Source: Myroides marinus (GTDB lineage: Bacteria > Bacteroidota > Bacteroidia > Flavobacteriales > Flavobacteriaceae). From it: a stretch of 59,784 bases of DNA. Shown here piece by piece: positions 8,732 to 18,390 of the stretch. Position numbers and translations under genes: made by a program. Positions within the stretch are counted from its first letter, which is position 1. Each line of letters starts with the position of its first letter. The stretch spans positions 1 through 59,784 of the forward strand of contig NZ_FNYS01000022.1 of NCBI RefSeq assembly GCF_900109075.1, read 5' to 3'. Below the pieces are notes generated by a model. That model made no database searches, had not been told where the DNA came from, and saw only the letters and a program-made list of their open reading frames with translations.

Positions 8732-9772
8732 ATGAAAACAGAGCCACTAGTATCTATTATTTGTCTTAGTTACAATCATGAGAATTATATTAGAGAGTGT
8801 TTAGAAAGTTTAGTTAATCAAAAAACTGATTTTGTCTATGAAATTATAGTACATGATGATGCCTCTTTGGATAATAGTCAGGGAATTATAAAAGAATATG
8901 AGAGTAACTACCCAGATTTATTTAAAAATATTTATCAAGTAGAAAATCAGTACTCTAAAGGGCCAGGTAGAGTTTCTAATATCGTTTATCAAGAAGTATC
9001 AGGTAAGTATGTCGCTTTTTGTGAGGGAGATGATTATTGGATTGATATGTATAAGTTACAGAAACAGGTTGATATTCTAGAAAATGATAGTAATGTAATT
9101 TTCTCTAATACAAATTGTGATATCTTTTATCAAAAAGAAAATGTATTTGAGAGAAGAATCAATGATATTAACCGTAAAAGTAATAATTTTGATAATGTAA
9201 AAAGTACTGTCACAGTTGAAGATATATTGAACCATCGATATATTGTACGTACAGCAACAGTAATGCTACGAAACGAATATTTAAGAAAGTATTTTTCTTC
9301 TGAAATATATAGTGAAATGCAAGGGAAAGTGCTTATGGGAGATACTCCTATGTGGGCGTATATGGTATCAATGCCTAATAAAAAAGTTCATTATTTAGAT
9401 ATATCTACAAGCGTTTATAGAAGAAGTGATAATACTGCAAGTAATATGGTTGTTATTGATAAGGCATTAAGGTTTGAGTTGTCATGTAAAGAGATGATTC
9501 TTTTTTTTATTTCTAATAAAGAGTTTCAATTGTCAAATAAGTTTAAAAAAGAGACAATAGATGTTTATAATTCATTAGTACTAAGATATTTTTTGTTTAA
9601 TAGTGAATATAAGACACTTTTTGAGAAGTATTTAAGTAGTAAGACCAAAAAGCAATTAAAGGACTTAAAAAAAGATGCTATAATTGTTTATATTAAACGA
9701 ACGATACTAACTGTAAAATTTAGAATTAAGAATTTTAAAGAAAAAGTTTTTTTTTTTCTCAGGAATAAATAG
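8732..9772 (+). CDS. Family 2 glycosyltransferase
   Basis: A 346-residue GT-A enzyme of family GT2. The N-terminus LVSIICLSYNHENYIRECLESL and EIIVHDDASLDNS (first acidic nucleotide-binding site), then VAFCEGDDYW (DxD-like EGDD-Y-W), are characteristic. The EGDDYW variety is common among O-antigen transferases of Bacteroidetes. The C-terminal third is rich in Lys and aromatic residues and may contact the membrane. It should add one sugar of the repeat unit; donor and acceptor are not determinable. It begins immediately after the acyltransferase stop. Confidence 0.92.
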   Translation: MKTEPLVSIICLSYNHENYIRECLESLVNQKTDFVYEIIVHDDASLDNSQGIIKEYESNYPDLFKNIYQVENQYSKGPGRVSNIVYQEVSGKYVAFCEGDDYWIDMYKLQKQVDILENDSNVIFSNTNCDIFYQKENVFERRINDINRKSNNFDNVKSTVTVEDILNHRYIVRTATVMLRNEYLRKYFSSEIYSEMQGKVLMGDTPMWAYMVSMPNKKVHYLDISTSVYRRSDNTASNMVVIDKALRFELSCKEMILFFISNKEFQLSNKFKKETIDVYNSLVLRYFLFNSEYKTLFEKYLSSKTKKQLKDLKKDAIIVYIKRTILTVKFRIKNFKEKVFFFLRNK

Positions 9773-9778
9773 AAATAT

Positions 9779-10897
9779 ATGAAAAAAAATTTAATTGTAT
9801 TTGGTACAAGACCAGAAGCTATTAAGATGGCTCCTTTGGTAAAAGAGTTTAAAAAGTATAATGATCAATTTGATACTCGTGTATGTGTAACCGCGCAACA
9901 CAGAGAGATGCTTGACCAGGTTTTAGAGTTTTTTGATATCGTACCTGAGTATGATTTGAATTTAATGAAACCTAACCAGAATTTGTACTCTTTAACAGGA
10001 GATATTATAGTTGGTTTAAAGGATGTTTTAGAAGAGTTTAAGCCTGATTATGTTTATGTACATGGAGATACTACTACAACTATGGCAGCAAGTATTGCTG
10101 CATTTTATAGTGGAGCAGAAGTATGTCACGTAGAGGCTGGACTGAGAACACATAATAAACGTGCACCATTTCCAGAAGAGATAAATAGACAAATAACAGG
10201 ACGAGTAACAGATTATCACTTTGCTCCAACTACAGCATCTCAAGAGAATTTACTTAGAGAGAATATCGAACAGAAAGATATCTTAATTACTGGAAATACA
10301 GTGATTGATGCTTTATTAGAAAGTGTAGAGAGAGTTGAAGATTTGCAAAATGAAGAGATAGATAATTTAAAACAAATTGTTGATTCTACTAAGAAACTTA
10401 TTTTAGTAACAGGACATAGACGTGAAAATCATGGAGAAGGTTTTATTCGTATTTGTGAAGCGCTGGAAGAAATTGCAACTACTCATGATGATGTACAGAT
10501 TATATATCCTGTACATTTAAATCCTAATGTAAAGGGACCTGTGTATGAAATTCTTTCAGGGAGAGATAATATAAAGTTGATAGATCCTTTAGCTTATCCT
10601 TCATTTGTATGGTTAATGAATAAGAGTTATATGATCGTAACTGATAGTGGTGGGGTTCAAGAAGAAGCTCCTAGTTTAGGTAAACCAGTACTTGTAATGC
10701 GTGATACTACAGAACGTCCTGAAGCAGTAGAAGCAGGAACAGTTATTTTAGTAGGAACAGATAAGGATAAAATAGTTAATGAGGCTAATAACTTATTGAC
10801 AGATGTTAGCTGTTATGCAAAAATGTCAGCTTTACATAATCCATATGGAGATGGTAAGGCATGTTCACGTATTGTTGAATTTATTTCTAATTTATAA
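9779..10897 (+). CDS. wecB: UDP-N-acetylglucosamine 2-epimerase (non-hydrolysing)
   Basis: WecB interconverts UDP-GlcNAc and UDP-ManNAc. The 372-residue length is normal. Visible family blocks: FGTRPEAIKMAPLVKEF, TAQHREMLDQVLEFF, VHGDTTTTMAASIAAFY, VCHVEAGLRT, APFPEEINRQI, TGHRREN, and VTDSGGVQEEAPSLGKPVL near the C-terminus, which include the UDP-binding and active-site His/Glu residues. No wecC (UDP-ManNAc dehydrogenase) or fnlA/fnlB partners are seen nearby, so the product is probably UDP-ManNAc used directly. The stop shares one base with the next ATG (TAATG). Confidence 0.96.
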   Translation: MKKNLIVFGTRPEAIKMAPLVKEFKKYNDQFDTRVCVTAQHREMLDQVLEFFDIVPEYDLNLMKPNQNLYSLTGDIIVGLKDVLEEFKPDYVYVHGDTTTTMAASIAAFYSGAEVCHVEAGLRTHNKRAPFPEEINRQITGRVTDYHFAPTTASQENLLRENIEQKDILITGNTVIDALLESVERVEDLQNEEIDNLKQIVDSTKKLILVTGHRRENHGEGFIRICEALEEIATTHDDVQIIYPVHLNPNVKGPVYEILSGRDNIKLIDPLAYPSFVWLMNKSYMIVTDSGGVQEEAPSLGKPVLVMRDTTERPEAVEAGTVILVGTDKDKIVNEANNLLTDVSCYAKMSALHNPYGDGKACSRIVEFISNL

Positions 10898-12009
10898 TGA
10901 AAGATACTCATATATTAATTTTTGAACATGATATTGTTAAGTACCCTCCAATACTTTCGTTTATTTCTTTTTTATTTCAAGAAAATAAAAAAATAGTATT
11001 AATAGGTTATTGTAGTGATGAGTATTTTATTAGAGATTTTATTGATAATGGAGGGGTTTATTACAATGTAATTGATAATAAACTAGAAGATAATATTGTA
11101 AAGAAGATGTTCCGTTATCTCTTATTTAAAAAACGTGTCAAAGGTATAGTTAAGGAGTTTGATGAAAAATATTGTAGAATCTATTTTTTTGGAGAAAAGT
11201 GTGCATGGTTGTTATATACTATAGTTTCAAATTATAGCTCAGTGATATATCTTTTTGAAACGCCTACTTTTGTTGTGGAGCTTAAGTATAGATTATTATC
11301 ACCAATGCTAAACTATAAAGAAGTACTTCAACGTGCATATAAAGTAGTATGTTGTGAGTATAATCGGGCACATATAACAAAATCGTATTTTAGTTTAAAA
11401 GAACTTCCTATTATTATACCTAATAAACCTATTGTTAAGAGTGTAGAAAAAAAAGATATTTCAGAGTTAGAAGATTTAGTAGATAAAAAAGTAATTCTAT
11501 ATCAAGGAATATTTAATTATCCAGAACGTAAATTAGATGAATTCTGTCTTGCTATGGAGTATTTACCTGAAGATTATGTTTTATGTCTTATGGGAGGAGA
11601 TAATAAATACAAAGCTATACTTAAGTCTAAGTATAGTTCAGATAGAATTAGGTTTCTTAATTACGTTACTCCTCCTATGCATTTACAAATAACAGAAATG
11701 GCGTATATTGGCATATTAGTGTATAATAGCGGAGGAAATAATATAAGTGAAACATTGAATACTTTGTACTGTGCTCCAAACAAGATTTATGAATATAGTA
11801 AATTTAGTATACCAATGATTTCTAATGATGTGCCCGCATTGGATTTTTTGTTTAAAAAGTTTAAATGTGGTGAAATTAGTTGTGATGAAGCTCAATCAAT
11901 AGCTAGTAAGATATTAGAGATAGATAAATTTTATTCCAATTATAGTAAAGGAAGTACTTTGTTATATAACTCTGTCGATTTAAGAGAATTATATTTTAAA
12001 ATTAGTTAG
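10897..12009 (+). CDS. GT-B glycosyltransferase
   Basis: A 370-residue protein that looks like a GT-B fold (GT1/GT4-like) transferase: an N-terminal domain beginning THILIFEHDIVKYPPILSF, the domain linker VILYQGIFNYPERKLDEF, and a C-terminal domain with YVLCLMGGDNKY, IRFLNYVTPPMHL and a weak donor-binding region ending in TLYCAPNKIYEYSKFSIPMISND. Sequence conservation is low and the classic E-x7-E motif is replaced by the PNKIYEY type. It overlaps wecB by one base and abuts the polymerase gene. Linkage is unknown. Confidence 0.78.
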   Translation: MKDTHILIFEHDIVKYPPILSFISFLFQENKKIVLIGYCSDEYFIRDFIDNGGVYYNVIDNKLEDNIVKKMFRYLLFKKRVKGIVKEFDEKYCRIYFFGEKCAWLLYTIVSNYSSVIYLFETPTFVVELKYRLLSPMLNYKEVLQRAYKVVCCEYNRAHITKSYFSLKELPIIIPNKPIVKSVEKKDISELEDLVDKKVILYQGIFNYPERKLDEFCLAMEYLPEDYVLCLMGGDNKYKAILKSKYSSDRIRFLNYVTPPMHLQITEMAYIGILVYNSGGNNISETLNTLYCAPNKIYEYSKFSIPMISNDVPALDFLFKKFKCGEISCDEAQSIASKILEIDKFYSNYSKGSTLLYNSVDLRELYFKIS

Positions 12010-13125
12010 ATGCAAGTAAATAGTGGACCTTATTTGTTAGTATTATTTGTTTTATTCTTTTTATTTAGTATTGAAGCATATTTTAACAATAGAAGAATTA
12101 AGAATCGTCTGAGAGTCTTTGTTTTTATTTTTCTTAGTTTCTTTTTAGGTTTTAGAGGTTATGTTGGAAGTGATTGGTTTAATTATCTTATTTCATTTGA
12201 GTTTACCGAATGGGGTGAATGGTTACCTACAGATTATGAACCTGGTTTTTCTTTAATAGTAAAAGGATGTAAATATATAGGTTTAGATTATTTTTATACA
12301 GTAACCTTAATAACTCTCTTGCAACTAATATTGTTGGATAGGTTTATTAACAAATACTTCTCAAGTGTAGTGCTACCTTATATTTTTGTCCTGAGTCTTT
12401 TTCCTATTGTATTGATTGATTTACAAAGAAACTTTATATCTATATTAATTGTAATGAATTCATTGCATTTGCTAGAACAGAAGAAGCTAAAAATGTATTT
12501 CTTAATGGTATTATTAGCTTGTTTCTTTCATCTTTCAGCTGTTGTGTTTTTTGCTATCCCTTTTTTAAGACAACTTAAAATTAAAAAGAGTGTGCTATGG
12601 GGAGTTTTTTTTGTAGGCCTAGTTGTTTATATTTCACAAGTTAATTTTTATCAAGAATTCTTGAGTATGCTTGGAAAATTATTAGGCGGTAGACTTGAAC
12701 ATTTAATGAATCAAGCAACAGGAGAAGAAGAGATTTCATATGGAATTTCTTTTGGTATAATTGAAAAGATAATTTTGTGCTGCGTTGTGATTAAGATATA
12801 TGATAAAGTAGATAAGAAGTATCTTCTGTTAATTAATATGTGCTTATTGTATTTATTTGTTTATTTTTATTTTAGTACATCACAATCTTTTATAAATAGA
12901 TTCGCTAATTTGTTTATGTTTGGATATATATGGTTCTACGTTTTTTTAATGAATTATCTTAAAAAGCAAAGAGGTATTGGACTAATTGTTATCTTGATTT
13001 TTATATTCCTTAGTTTAAGAACTTTTATAGGATATAATGAAGAAATCTATAAGTATAAAAACATTTTATTTGAAAAAGAAAATTACAATGAAAGAAAAGG
13101 TATACGTGAACAACATTATATGTAG
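12010..13125 (+). CDS. wzy: EpsG-family O-antigen/capsule polymerase (Wzy-like)
   Basis: A 371-residue polytopic membrane protein with about 10-11 hydrophobic helices. After the first helix it has the signature FFLGFRGYVGSDWFNYLISFE, which is the conserved loop of the EpsG family, membrane enzymes that polymerise repeat units at the periplasmic face. It is the only polymerase candidate in the cluster and fits the Wzx flippase at 1711. The gene starts one base after the preceding stop and its last 38 bases overlap the start of the beta-helix gene in another frame. Confidence 0.85.
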   Translation: MQVNSGPYLLVLFVLFFLFSIEAYFNNRRIKNRLRVFVFIFLSFFLGFRGYVGSDWFNYLISFEFTEWGEWLPTDYEPGFSLIVKGCKYIGLDYFYTVTLITLLQLILLDRFINKYFSSVVLPYIFVLSLFPIVLIDLQRNFISILIVMNSLHLLEQKKLKMYFLMVLLACFFHLSAVVFFAIPFLRQLKIKKSVLWGVFFVGLVVYISQVNFYQEFLSMLGKLLGGRLEHLMNQATGEEEISYGISFGIIEKIILCCVVIKIYDKVDKKYLLLINMCLLYLFVYFYFSTSQSFINRFANLFMFGYIWFYVFLMNYLKKQRGIGLIVILIFIFLSLRTFIGYNEEIYKYKNILFEKENYNERKGIREQHYM

Positions 13126-14275
13126 TTTTTTTAGTAAAAAATCAGATAAGTTGAAAGTAATTGTGTTAACATGTTTTGTTTTTATTTCAAGTTCTTTCTT
13201 TGTTATTGATACTTTTGAGTATAAAACTGTACCTAAAAGTTTAATTAAAAAATCAAGTGTTCCTGAGATAAGAGATCTTATACATGTAGAGAAATACCTT
13301 CCTAAGGGTTATAGTAATAAGGGGGATGTTGATTATACTTTATATATTCAAGAGGCTATTGATAATAACTCAAATTTGATTTTTCCAAATTTTCCCATAT
13401 TAGTTAATGATAAAGGACTTAATCTTCGTAGTAATAGTGTATTAGTGTTTCAAGAGAATTCTTATATATGGCTTAAGGCAAGTTCTAAACCTAATTATGG
13501 AGTAATTAACATAAAAGATATTAAAAATGTAACTTTAATTAATCCAAGAATTGTAGGGGATAGGGATAGCCATTTGAATAAAATTGGAGAATGGGGTATG
13601 GGTATTAATATTTTAAACTCGGATTATATTAATATTTTTAATGCGATTATTAGTAAATGTTGGGGAGATGGTATTTATATCGGAAATAAAATTAATGGCT
13701 TTAGTTCTAATATAAATATAAATGGTGGATTGATTGACAATAATAGAAGGAATGGTATATCTATTGTTAGTGGAGAGGTAGTAGTAATCAAAGATATTAC
13801 GGTATCAAATACTAATGGAACATTACCAATGTCAGGAATTGATTTAGAACCTAATACGAATGAAGATACGTTAAAAGATATTAAGTTAGTTAATGTTAAT
13901 TCTTTTAATAATAGAGAAAATGGTTATTTGATTTATTTAGGAGGATTATTAGGTGAAAATAAAAGAGAGGTTGACATAAGTATTGAGTCATGTTTTGACC
14001 AATATTCAAATACGGTGGTTTCTATTCCAGGTTTAAGAAATGACTATGAAAAAAAAGTTAAGAAAATAGCAGGAAAGATTCATTTAAAATTTTTATCAGG
14101 CGAAGGTAATAAGTTTTTTTTAGCAGAAAGTTCTGGTAACTATTTATATACGCCAACGATAATATTTGAAGGGGTTGAAATGAAAGGGAATGAAAAGAGT
14201 ATATTAAATTCTAATAAATTTTTAAATGAAGAGTTTAAGAGAAGAAGTTCTAGTAATATTGTAATTGATATTTAA
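13088..14275 (+). CDS. Secreted or anchored right-handed beta-helix protein
   Basis: I prefer ATG 13088 (395 residues) over the in-frame ATG at 13037, since it shortens the overlap with the polymerase gene to 38 bases and puts the hydrophobic segment LKVIVLTCFVFISSSFFVIDTF near the N-terminus as signal or anchor. The remainder has pectate-lyase-like parallel beta-helix character: GINILNSDYINIFNAII, GDGIYIGN, GGLIDNNRRNGISIVSG, VSNTNGTLPMSGIDLEPN, short beta-strands every 20-25 residues. Such proteins cleave, epimerise or bind polysaccharide. Catalytic residues cannot be assigned. Location inside the cluster suggests it acts on the same glycan outside the cytoplasm. Confidence 0.75.
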   Translation: MKEKVYVNNIICSFFSKKSDKLKVIVLTCFVFISSSFFVIDTFEYKTVPKSLIKKSSVPEIRDLIHVEKYLPKGYSNKGDVDYTLYIQEAIDNNSNLIFPNFPILVNDKGLNLRSNSVLVFQENSYIWLKASSKPNYGVINIKDIKNVTLINPRIVGDRDSHLNKIGEWGMGINILNSDYINIFNAIISKCWGDGIYIGNKINGFSSNININGGLIDNNRRNGISIVSGEVVVIKDITVSNTNGTLPMSGIDLEPNTNEDTLKDIKLVNVNSFNNRENGYLIYLGGLLGENKREVDISIESCFDQYSNTVVSIPGLRNDYEKKVKKIAGKIHLKFLSGEGNKFFLAESSGNYLYTPTIIFEGVEMKGNEKSILNSNKFLNEEFKRRSSSNIVIDI

Positions 14276-14289
14276 AAAGATTAAAATAG

Positions 14290-15420
14290 ATGAATGAAAT
14301 AGCACTTGTTATAGGAGAAGATCACTATAACACTTTAGGACTTGTTAGAAGTTTAGGAGAAGGAAATTTACCAGTTCATTTAATTGTTAAAAGTAATAAT
14401 TCTAAAAGCTTTGTTAGTAAGAGTAAGTATATTTTTAAATATTGGGTTAAAAGTGATATTAACGAAATTGTCGAACTTTTAAATGGTGAATACTTTGTAG
14501 ACAGGAAAGTTATTGTTTTTTGCAGTTCTGATCAGATAGTTAATGAATTAGATAGATTTAGGGGCGTCTTGATACATGACATAGTACTACCTAAAATTAG
14601 TATGAAACTAGGTGGATTTGATAATTTAACTAATAAAACTTTCGTTACCACATTGGCCGATGAACATGGTATAACTGTTCCTCAATCATGGAGAGTATCG
14701 CGAGAAGAATTAGAGTCTTTTGAAAAAAACATTTTGAATAATATTAGTTTTAAATGTATTGTTAAGCCTGCAAAAAGTGAATTTGGTGTAAAGGACGATA
14801 TTCGTATCTGTTGTAATCAGGAAGAGATTTCTAAGGAATTAAGAGATCTTTTTACGAGAATGGATGTTGTACAAGTTCAAGAATTTATTGATAAGGATAT
14901 TGAAATTAACTTACTTGGTGCTGCTTTAAATAATGGTGATGTTATTATACCTGGTATTATGTACAAGCTTAAGCATAATAAAAATCATTATGAATTTTAT
15001 TCTGAAATTAGAGAGATAGATAATAGTAAAAGGGAGTTAGTGAATTTAATTAGTTCTTTTGTTAAGAAGATAGAATATCAAGGATTATTTGGTGTGGAAT
15101 TAATGGTAGTGAGAAATAAATTTTATTTTTTAGAGATTAATCTGAGAAACGATGCTAATTCCTACAGTATAACTAATGGAGGTGTAAATTTGCCTTTAAT
15201 ATATTTCATTAGTTGTGTAAATGGCAATATTACTAAACAAAATCTAGTCTTGCGTAATAAGTGTAACTATGTTAATGAAATTGCATATTTCAAGTATTTG
15301 TTTGAGACTAAGTTTGAATTTTTTGAATTTTTCAAGATAATATTAAAGGCAGATTGTTTTATGTATTTTAATAAGAAAGATATTAAGCCTTTTATATATA
15401 AATATTTGAAATTTTTTTAA
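14290..15420 (+). CDS. ATP-grasp domain protein
   Basis: A 376-residue cytoplasmic protein with ATP-grasp architecture: an N-terminal Rossmann-like preATP-grasp part (EIALVIGEDHYNTLGLVRSLGEG), the ATP-binding segment FKCIVKPAKSEFGVKDD, VQVQEFIDKDIEINLLGA, and the metal-binding end GVELMVVRNKFYFLEINLRND (E-I-N-x-R). ATP-grasp enzymes activate a carboxylate as acyl phosphate and join it to an amine or thiol. In sugar clusters they may ligate an amino acid to an amino or uronic sugar, which is inference here. It lies 14 bases after the beta-helix gene and 3 before the DUF2334 gene. Confidence 0.85.
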   Translation: MNEIALVIGEDHYNTLGLVRSLGEGNLPVHLIVKSNNSKSFVSKSKYIFKYWVKSDINEIVELLNGEYFVDRKVIVFCSSDQIVNELDRFRGVLIHDIVLPKISMKLGGFDNLTNKTFVTTLADEHGITVPQSWRVSREELESFEKNILNNISFKCIVKPAKSEFGVKDDIRICCNQEEISKELRDLFTRMDVVQVQEFIDKDIEINLLGAALNNGDVIIPGIMYKLKHNKNHYEFYSEIREIDNSKRELVNLISSFVKKIEYQGLFGVELMVVRNKFYFLEINLRNDANSYSITNGGVNLPLIYFISCVNGNITKQNLVLRNKCNYVNEIAYFKYLFETKFEFFEFFKIILKADCFMYFNKKDIKPFIYKYLKFF

Positions 15421-15423
15421 AAA

Positions 15424-16170
15424 ATGAGGAAGTATATAGTGAGATTTGATGATTTATGTCCAACAATGGATTGGAATAAATTTTCCAAAATAAAGGAGGC
15501 CCTAGAAGAATATGGGATAAAGAGTGTTTTAGGAGTTGTACCTATTAATAGAGATCCTGTATTAAATATTGCTGACAATATTACTGAAGAAATGTTTTAT
15601 CATAATATTATTAAGTTTAAAAATTATGGTGATACTATTGCTCAACATGGGACTTACCATATTATGCATAATTGTTCAGGGGGAATTATGAAAATTAATA
15701 AGTATGGTGAGATATGTGAACTACCATACAATAAACAGTTAGAATTGTTAACTATTGGAAAACAAATATTAGTTGAGAGAAATATATGGGAACCTTATTA
15801 TATGGCTCCAGCACATTCATTTGACGATAATACTTTAAAGGCGCTCAAAGAGTTGAATTTTTTGGCCTTAACTGATGGATGGGGAGGATATCCTTATCAA
15901 TTAGAAGATATTATATGTGTGCCACAGTTATTTGCAAAACCATTTACCAAATTCAATATTGGCTATCAGACTATTTGTTTACATACAAATAATATGAATA
16001 AGTTCCAAATTGAAGAATTTGTAAACTTTATTCATAGCAATAAAGGTAGTTTTGTTAATTTTAAAGATATTGTAGCAAATAAAGATCTATTAAAGCCAAG
16101 TATTACCAAATTTATGCTTTATAACGTTAGTAAATTTACTATTCCAATTATTAGAAGTATAAGAAAATAG
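15424..16170 (+). CDS. DUF2334 polysaccharide-deacetylase-like protein
   Basis: A 248-residue protein of the DUF2334/NodB-like fold. YIVRFDDLCPTMDW carries the metal-site aspartate pair (FDD), DTIAQHGTYHIMH carries the His-containing metal motif (H-G-x-Y-H), and YMAPAHSFDDNTL the barrel strand 4 motif. Members are predicted metal-dependent carbohydrate deacetylases. No signal peptide is seen, so it would act in the cytoplasm, unlike surface deacetylases. It sits between ATP-grasp and glycosyltransferase genes in the same run. Confidence 0.83.
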   Translation: MRKYIVRFDDLCPTMDWNKFSKIKEALEEYGIKSVLGVVPINRDPVLNIADNITEEMFYHNIIKFKNYGDTIAQHGTYHIMHNCSGGIMKINKYGEICELPYNKQLELLTIGKQILVERNIWEPYYMAPAHSFDDNTLKALKELNFLALTDGWGGYPYQLEDIICVPQLFAKPFTKFNIGYQTICLHTNNMNKFQIEEFVNFIHSNKGSFVNFKDIVANKDLLKPSITKFMLYNVSKFTIPIIRSIRK

Positions 16171-16176
16171 ACGATT

Positions 16177-17253
16177 ATGAATGTACTACATATTATACCT
16201 ACCCTAGTCGTTGGAGGAGCAGAAAAACTTCTAGTTGATACAATGTCAATTTATAAGAAAGAAGGAGTAGAAGCTGAAGTGCTTGTACTAAAAAGAGTAG
16301 ATTCATTCTTAGAAAAAGAATTATTAAGTAAGGGAGTTAAGGTTTTCTTTTTATCTGATGTAAATAATTTGTATAATCCACTACTTATATTTAAGTTGAT
16401 TCCTTTTCTAAGGAATAGGGAAATTATACATGTTCATTTATTTCCTACATCTTATTGGGTACCTATTGCTAAAATATTAGGTTTATCCAAAGCTAAGTTA
16501 GTTTTTACAGAACATAGTACATTTAATAAAAGGAGAGGGAGATTTATTTTTAGATTTTTTGAGAGTTTTATTTATTCTTGCTATAGTAAAGTTATTTGTA
16601 TTACTGATGCTACTAAGGATAATTTGATGAAACATTTGTTGTTTAAAAATAGTAAAAAATTTGTTGTTATTAACAATGGTATTGATGTTTCCTATTTTAG
16701 GAGTACCATATTTGAAGATTTGAATTTGTTTGAAAAAGATGCTTTTAAGATTATACAGGTATCAAGTTTCAGAAAAGAAAAAGATCAATTAACAGTTATA
16801 AAAGCATTAGCTTCTTTACCAAATGATTTTAAATTAGTATTGGTAGGTGAAGGCATTTTAAAAGACAATCTAATAGCTCTGACAAATGAATTAGGACTTG
16901 AAGAACGTGTTTTGTTCTTAGGAAATAGGAAAGATATCGCTCAGTTAATGAAGTATTCTGATGTTGTTGTATTATCTTCTAATTATGAAGGGTTTGGAAT
17001 AGCAGCTCTTGAGGGGATGGCAACAGGTAGACCAACATTGGCTAGTGATATTAGTGGAGTAAAGGAAGTCGTTGGTGATTATGGTATTTTGTTTGAAAAG
17101 GGTAATGAGAATCAGTTAGCAGACTCTATATTAAGATTAAAGGAAAATAAAGAGTATTATTTGGAAGTAGCAAAGAAATGTCAAGAACGTGCTAGCAGAT
17201 TTGATGTTTCAAGTACAGTCCGTAACTACATAAAAGTGTATAAAGAAGCTTAA
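16177..17253 (+). CDS. Family 4 glycosyltransferase
   Basis: A 358-residue GT4 (GT-B fold) enzyme. The acceptor domain starts NVLHIIPTLVVGGAEKLLVDT, the hallmark GGAE loop; the donor domain contains IIQVSSFRKEKDQLTVIKAL, LVLVGEGILKDNL, VLFLGNRKDIAQLMKYSDVVVL and the E-x7-E motif SSNYEGFGIAALEGMATGRP. It transfers a sugar from a nucleotide donor with retention of configuration. It begins 6 bases after the preceding stop and ends 6 bases before the next glycosyltransferase. Confidence 0.95.
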   Translation: MNVLHIIPTLVVGGAEKLLVDTMSIYKKEGVEAEVLVLKRVDSFLEKELLSKGVKVFFLSDVNNLYNPLLIFKLIPFLRNREIIHVHLFPTSYWVPIAKILGLSKAKLVFTEHSTFNKRRGRFIFRFFESFIYSCYSKVICITDATKDNLMKHLLFKNSKKFVVINNGIDVSYFRSTIFEDLNLFEKDAFKIIQVSSFRKEKDQLTVIKALASLPNDFKLVLVGEGILKDNLIALTNELGLEERVLFLGNRKDIAQLMKYSDVVVLSSNYEGFGIAALEGMATGRPTLASDISGVKEVVGDYGILFEKGNENQLADSILRLKENKEYYLEVAKKCQERASRFDVSSTVRNYIKVYKEA

Positions 17254-17259
17254 GTAATT

Positions 17260-18390
17260 ATGAAAAGAATATTAATAGTTTGTAATGTTGATTGGTTTGT
17301 AATTTCACACAGATTAGGAATTATAAAAAGAGCTGTAAATGATGGTTATGAAGTAATAGTTGCTGCTGAAAATACAGGTAGAGCTAATGAGATAGAAGAA
17401 TGTGGCGCAAGATTTATAAATTTACCATTTTCTCGTTCAGGGACTAATCCAATTGAAGAATTGAAAGTTCTTTTTAGATTTAATTCTTTGTATAATGAAA
17501 TTAAACCTGATATAGTTCATCATATAACAATTAAACCAGTTATATATGGTTCAATCATAGCAAAAAAACAAAAGATAAGAGGTGTTGTTAATGCTATAGC
17601 TGGATTAGGTTATAATTTTACTTCAGAGAATAAAGGGTTATTTTTTAAATTTCTACTTAAACTTATGAAGTATGGATTTAATAGAAAGAAGGTGTCAGTT
17701 ATTTTTCAGAATACTACAGATTATGAGGATCTAAGAAATACAGGTGTGTTAAGTAGTGGTAATAATGTGTACTATACTAAAGGTTCAGGTGTCGATTTAG
17801 AGCAGTATAAGTTTAGCGAATTGCCAAATAAAGAAAGAATTAAAGTTCTTTTTCCTACAAGAATGTTATGGGAAAAAGGAGTTAAAGAATTAAAAGAGGC
17901 TACAAATATTCTAAAGGATAAATATGAACATAAGGTGTCTTTTATTTTAGCAGGATTAGCAGATGATGGAAATAAGAGTGGAGTAACTGCAGATTATCTG
18001 AATGAATGGAGTGATGGAGAATATGTTAAATGGGTGGGTTTTCAGAGTGATATGCCAAAAATATTTGAAATGTCAGATATAGTTACTTTACCTTCATATT
18101 ACAGAGAAGGAATCCCTAAATCATTAATTGAAGCGTGTGCAATGGGAAGACCTATTATAAGTACAGATTCAGTAGGATGTAGAGAATGTGTAGAAGATGG
18201 TTATAATGGGTACAAGATTGCTCCAAGAAATAGTAAAGACTTAGCGATTGCATTGGAGAAAATGTTTGAATCTCAAGATTTAAGAAAAACATTTGGTTTT
18301 AACTCCCGAATTAAAGCAGAGAAGGAGTTTAATGTGGAAACTGTTATTGATATTCATATGGGAATCTATAAAGAGTTATTGAATGAATAA
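17260..18390 (+). CDS. Family 4 glycosyltransferase, PglA-like
   Basis: A 376-residue GT4 enzyme. Its N-terminus ILIVCNVDWFVISHRLGIIKRA and the block PDIVHHITIKPVIYGSIIAK...GLGYNF resemble PglA/WbpT-like transferases, which add GalNAc or a similar sugar to a carrier-linked bacillosamine or QuiNAc residue. The donor site is YYREGIPKSLIEACAMGRPIIS. It overlaps the next gene (SDR) by 8 bases. Being adjacent to the WbpV/WbpL-like pair it is the best candidate for adding the second sugar of the repeat; that is inference. Confidence 0.92.
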   Translation: MKRILIVCNVDWFVISHRLGIIKRAVNDGYEVIVAAENTGRANEIEECGARFINLPFSRSGTNPIEELKVLFRFNSLYNEIKPDIVHHITIKPVIYGSIIAKKQKIRGVVNAIAGLGYNFTSENKGLFFKFLLKLMKYGFNRKKVSVIFQNTTDYEDLRNTGVLSSGNNVYYTKGSGVDLEQYKFSELPNKERIKVLFPTRMLWEKGVKELKEATNILKDKYEHKVSFILAGLADDGNKSGVTADYLNEWSDGEYVKWVGFQSDMPKIFEMSDIVTLPSYYREGIPKSLIEACAMGRPIISTDSVGCRECVEDGYNGYKIAPRNSKDLAIALEKMFESQDLRKTFGFNSRIKAEKEFNVETVIDIHMGIYKELLNE

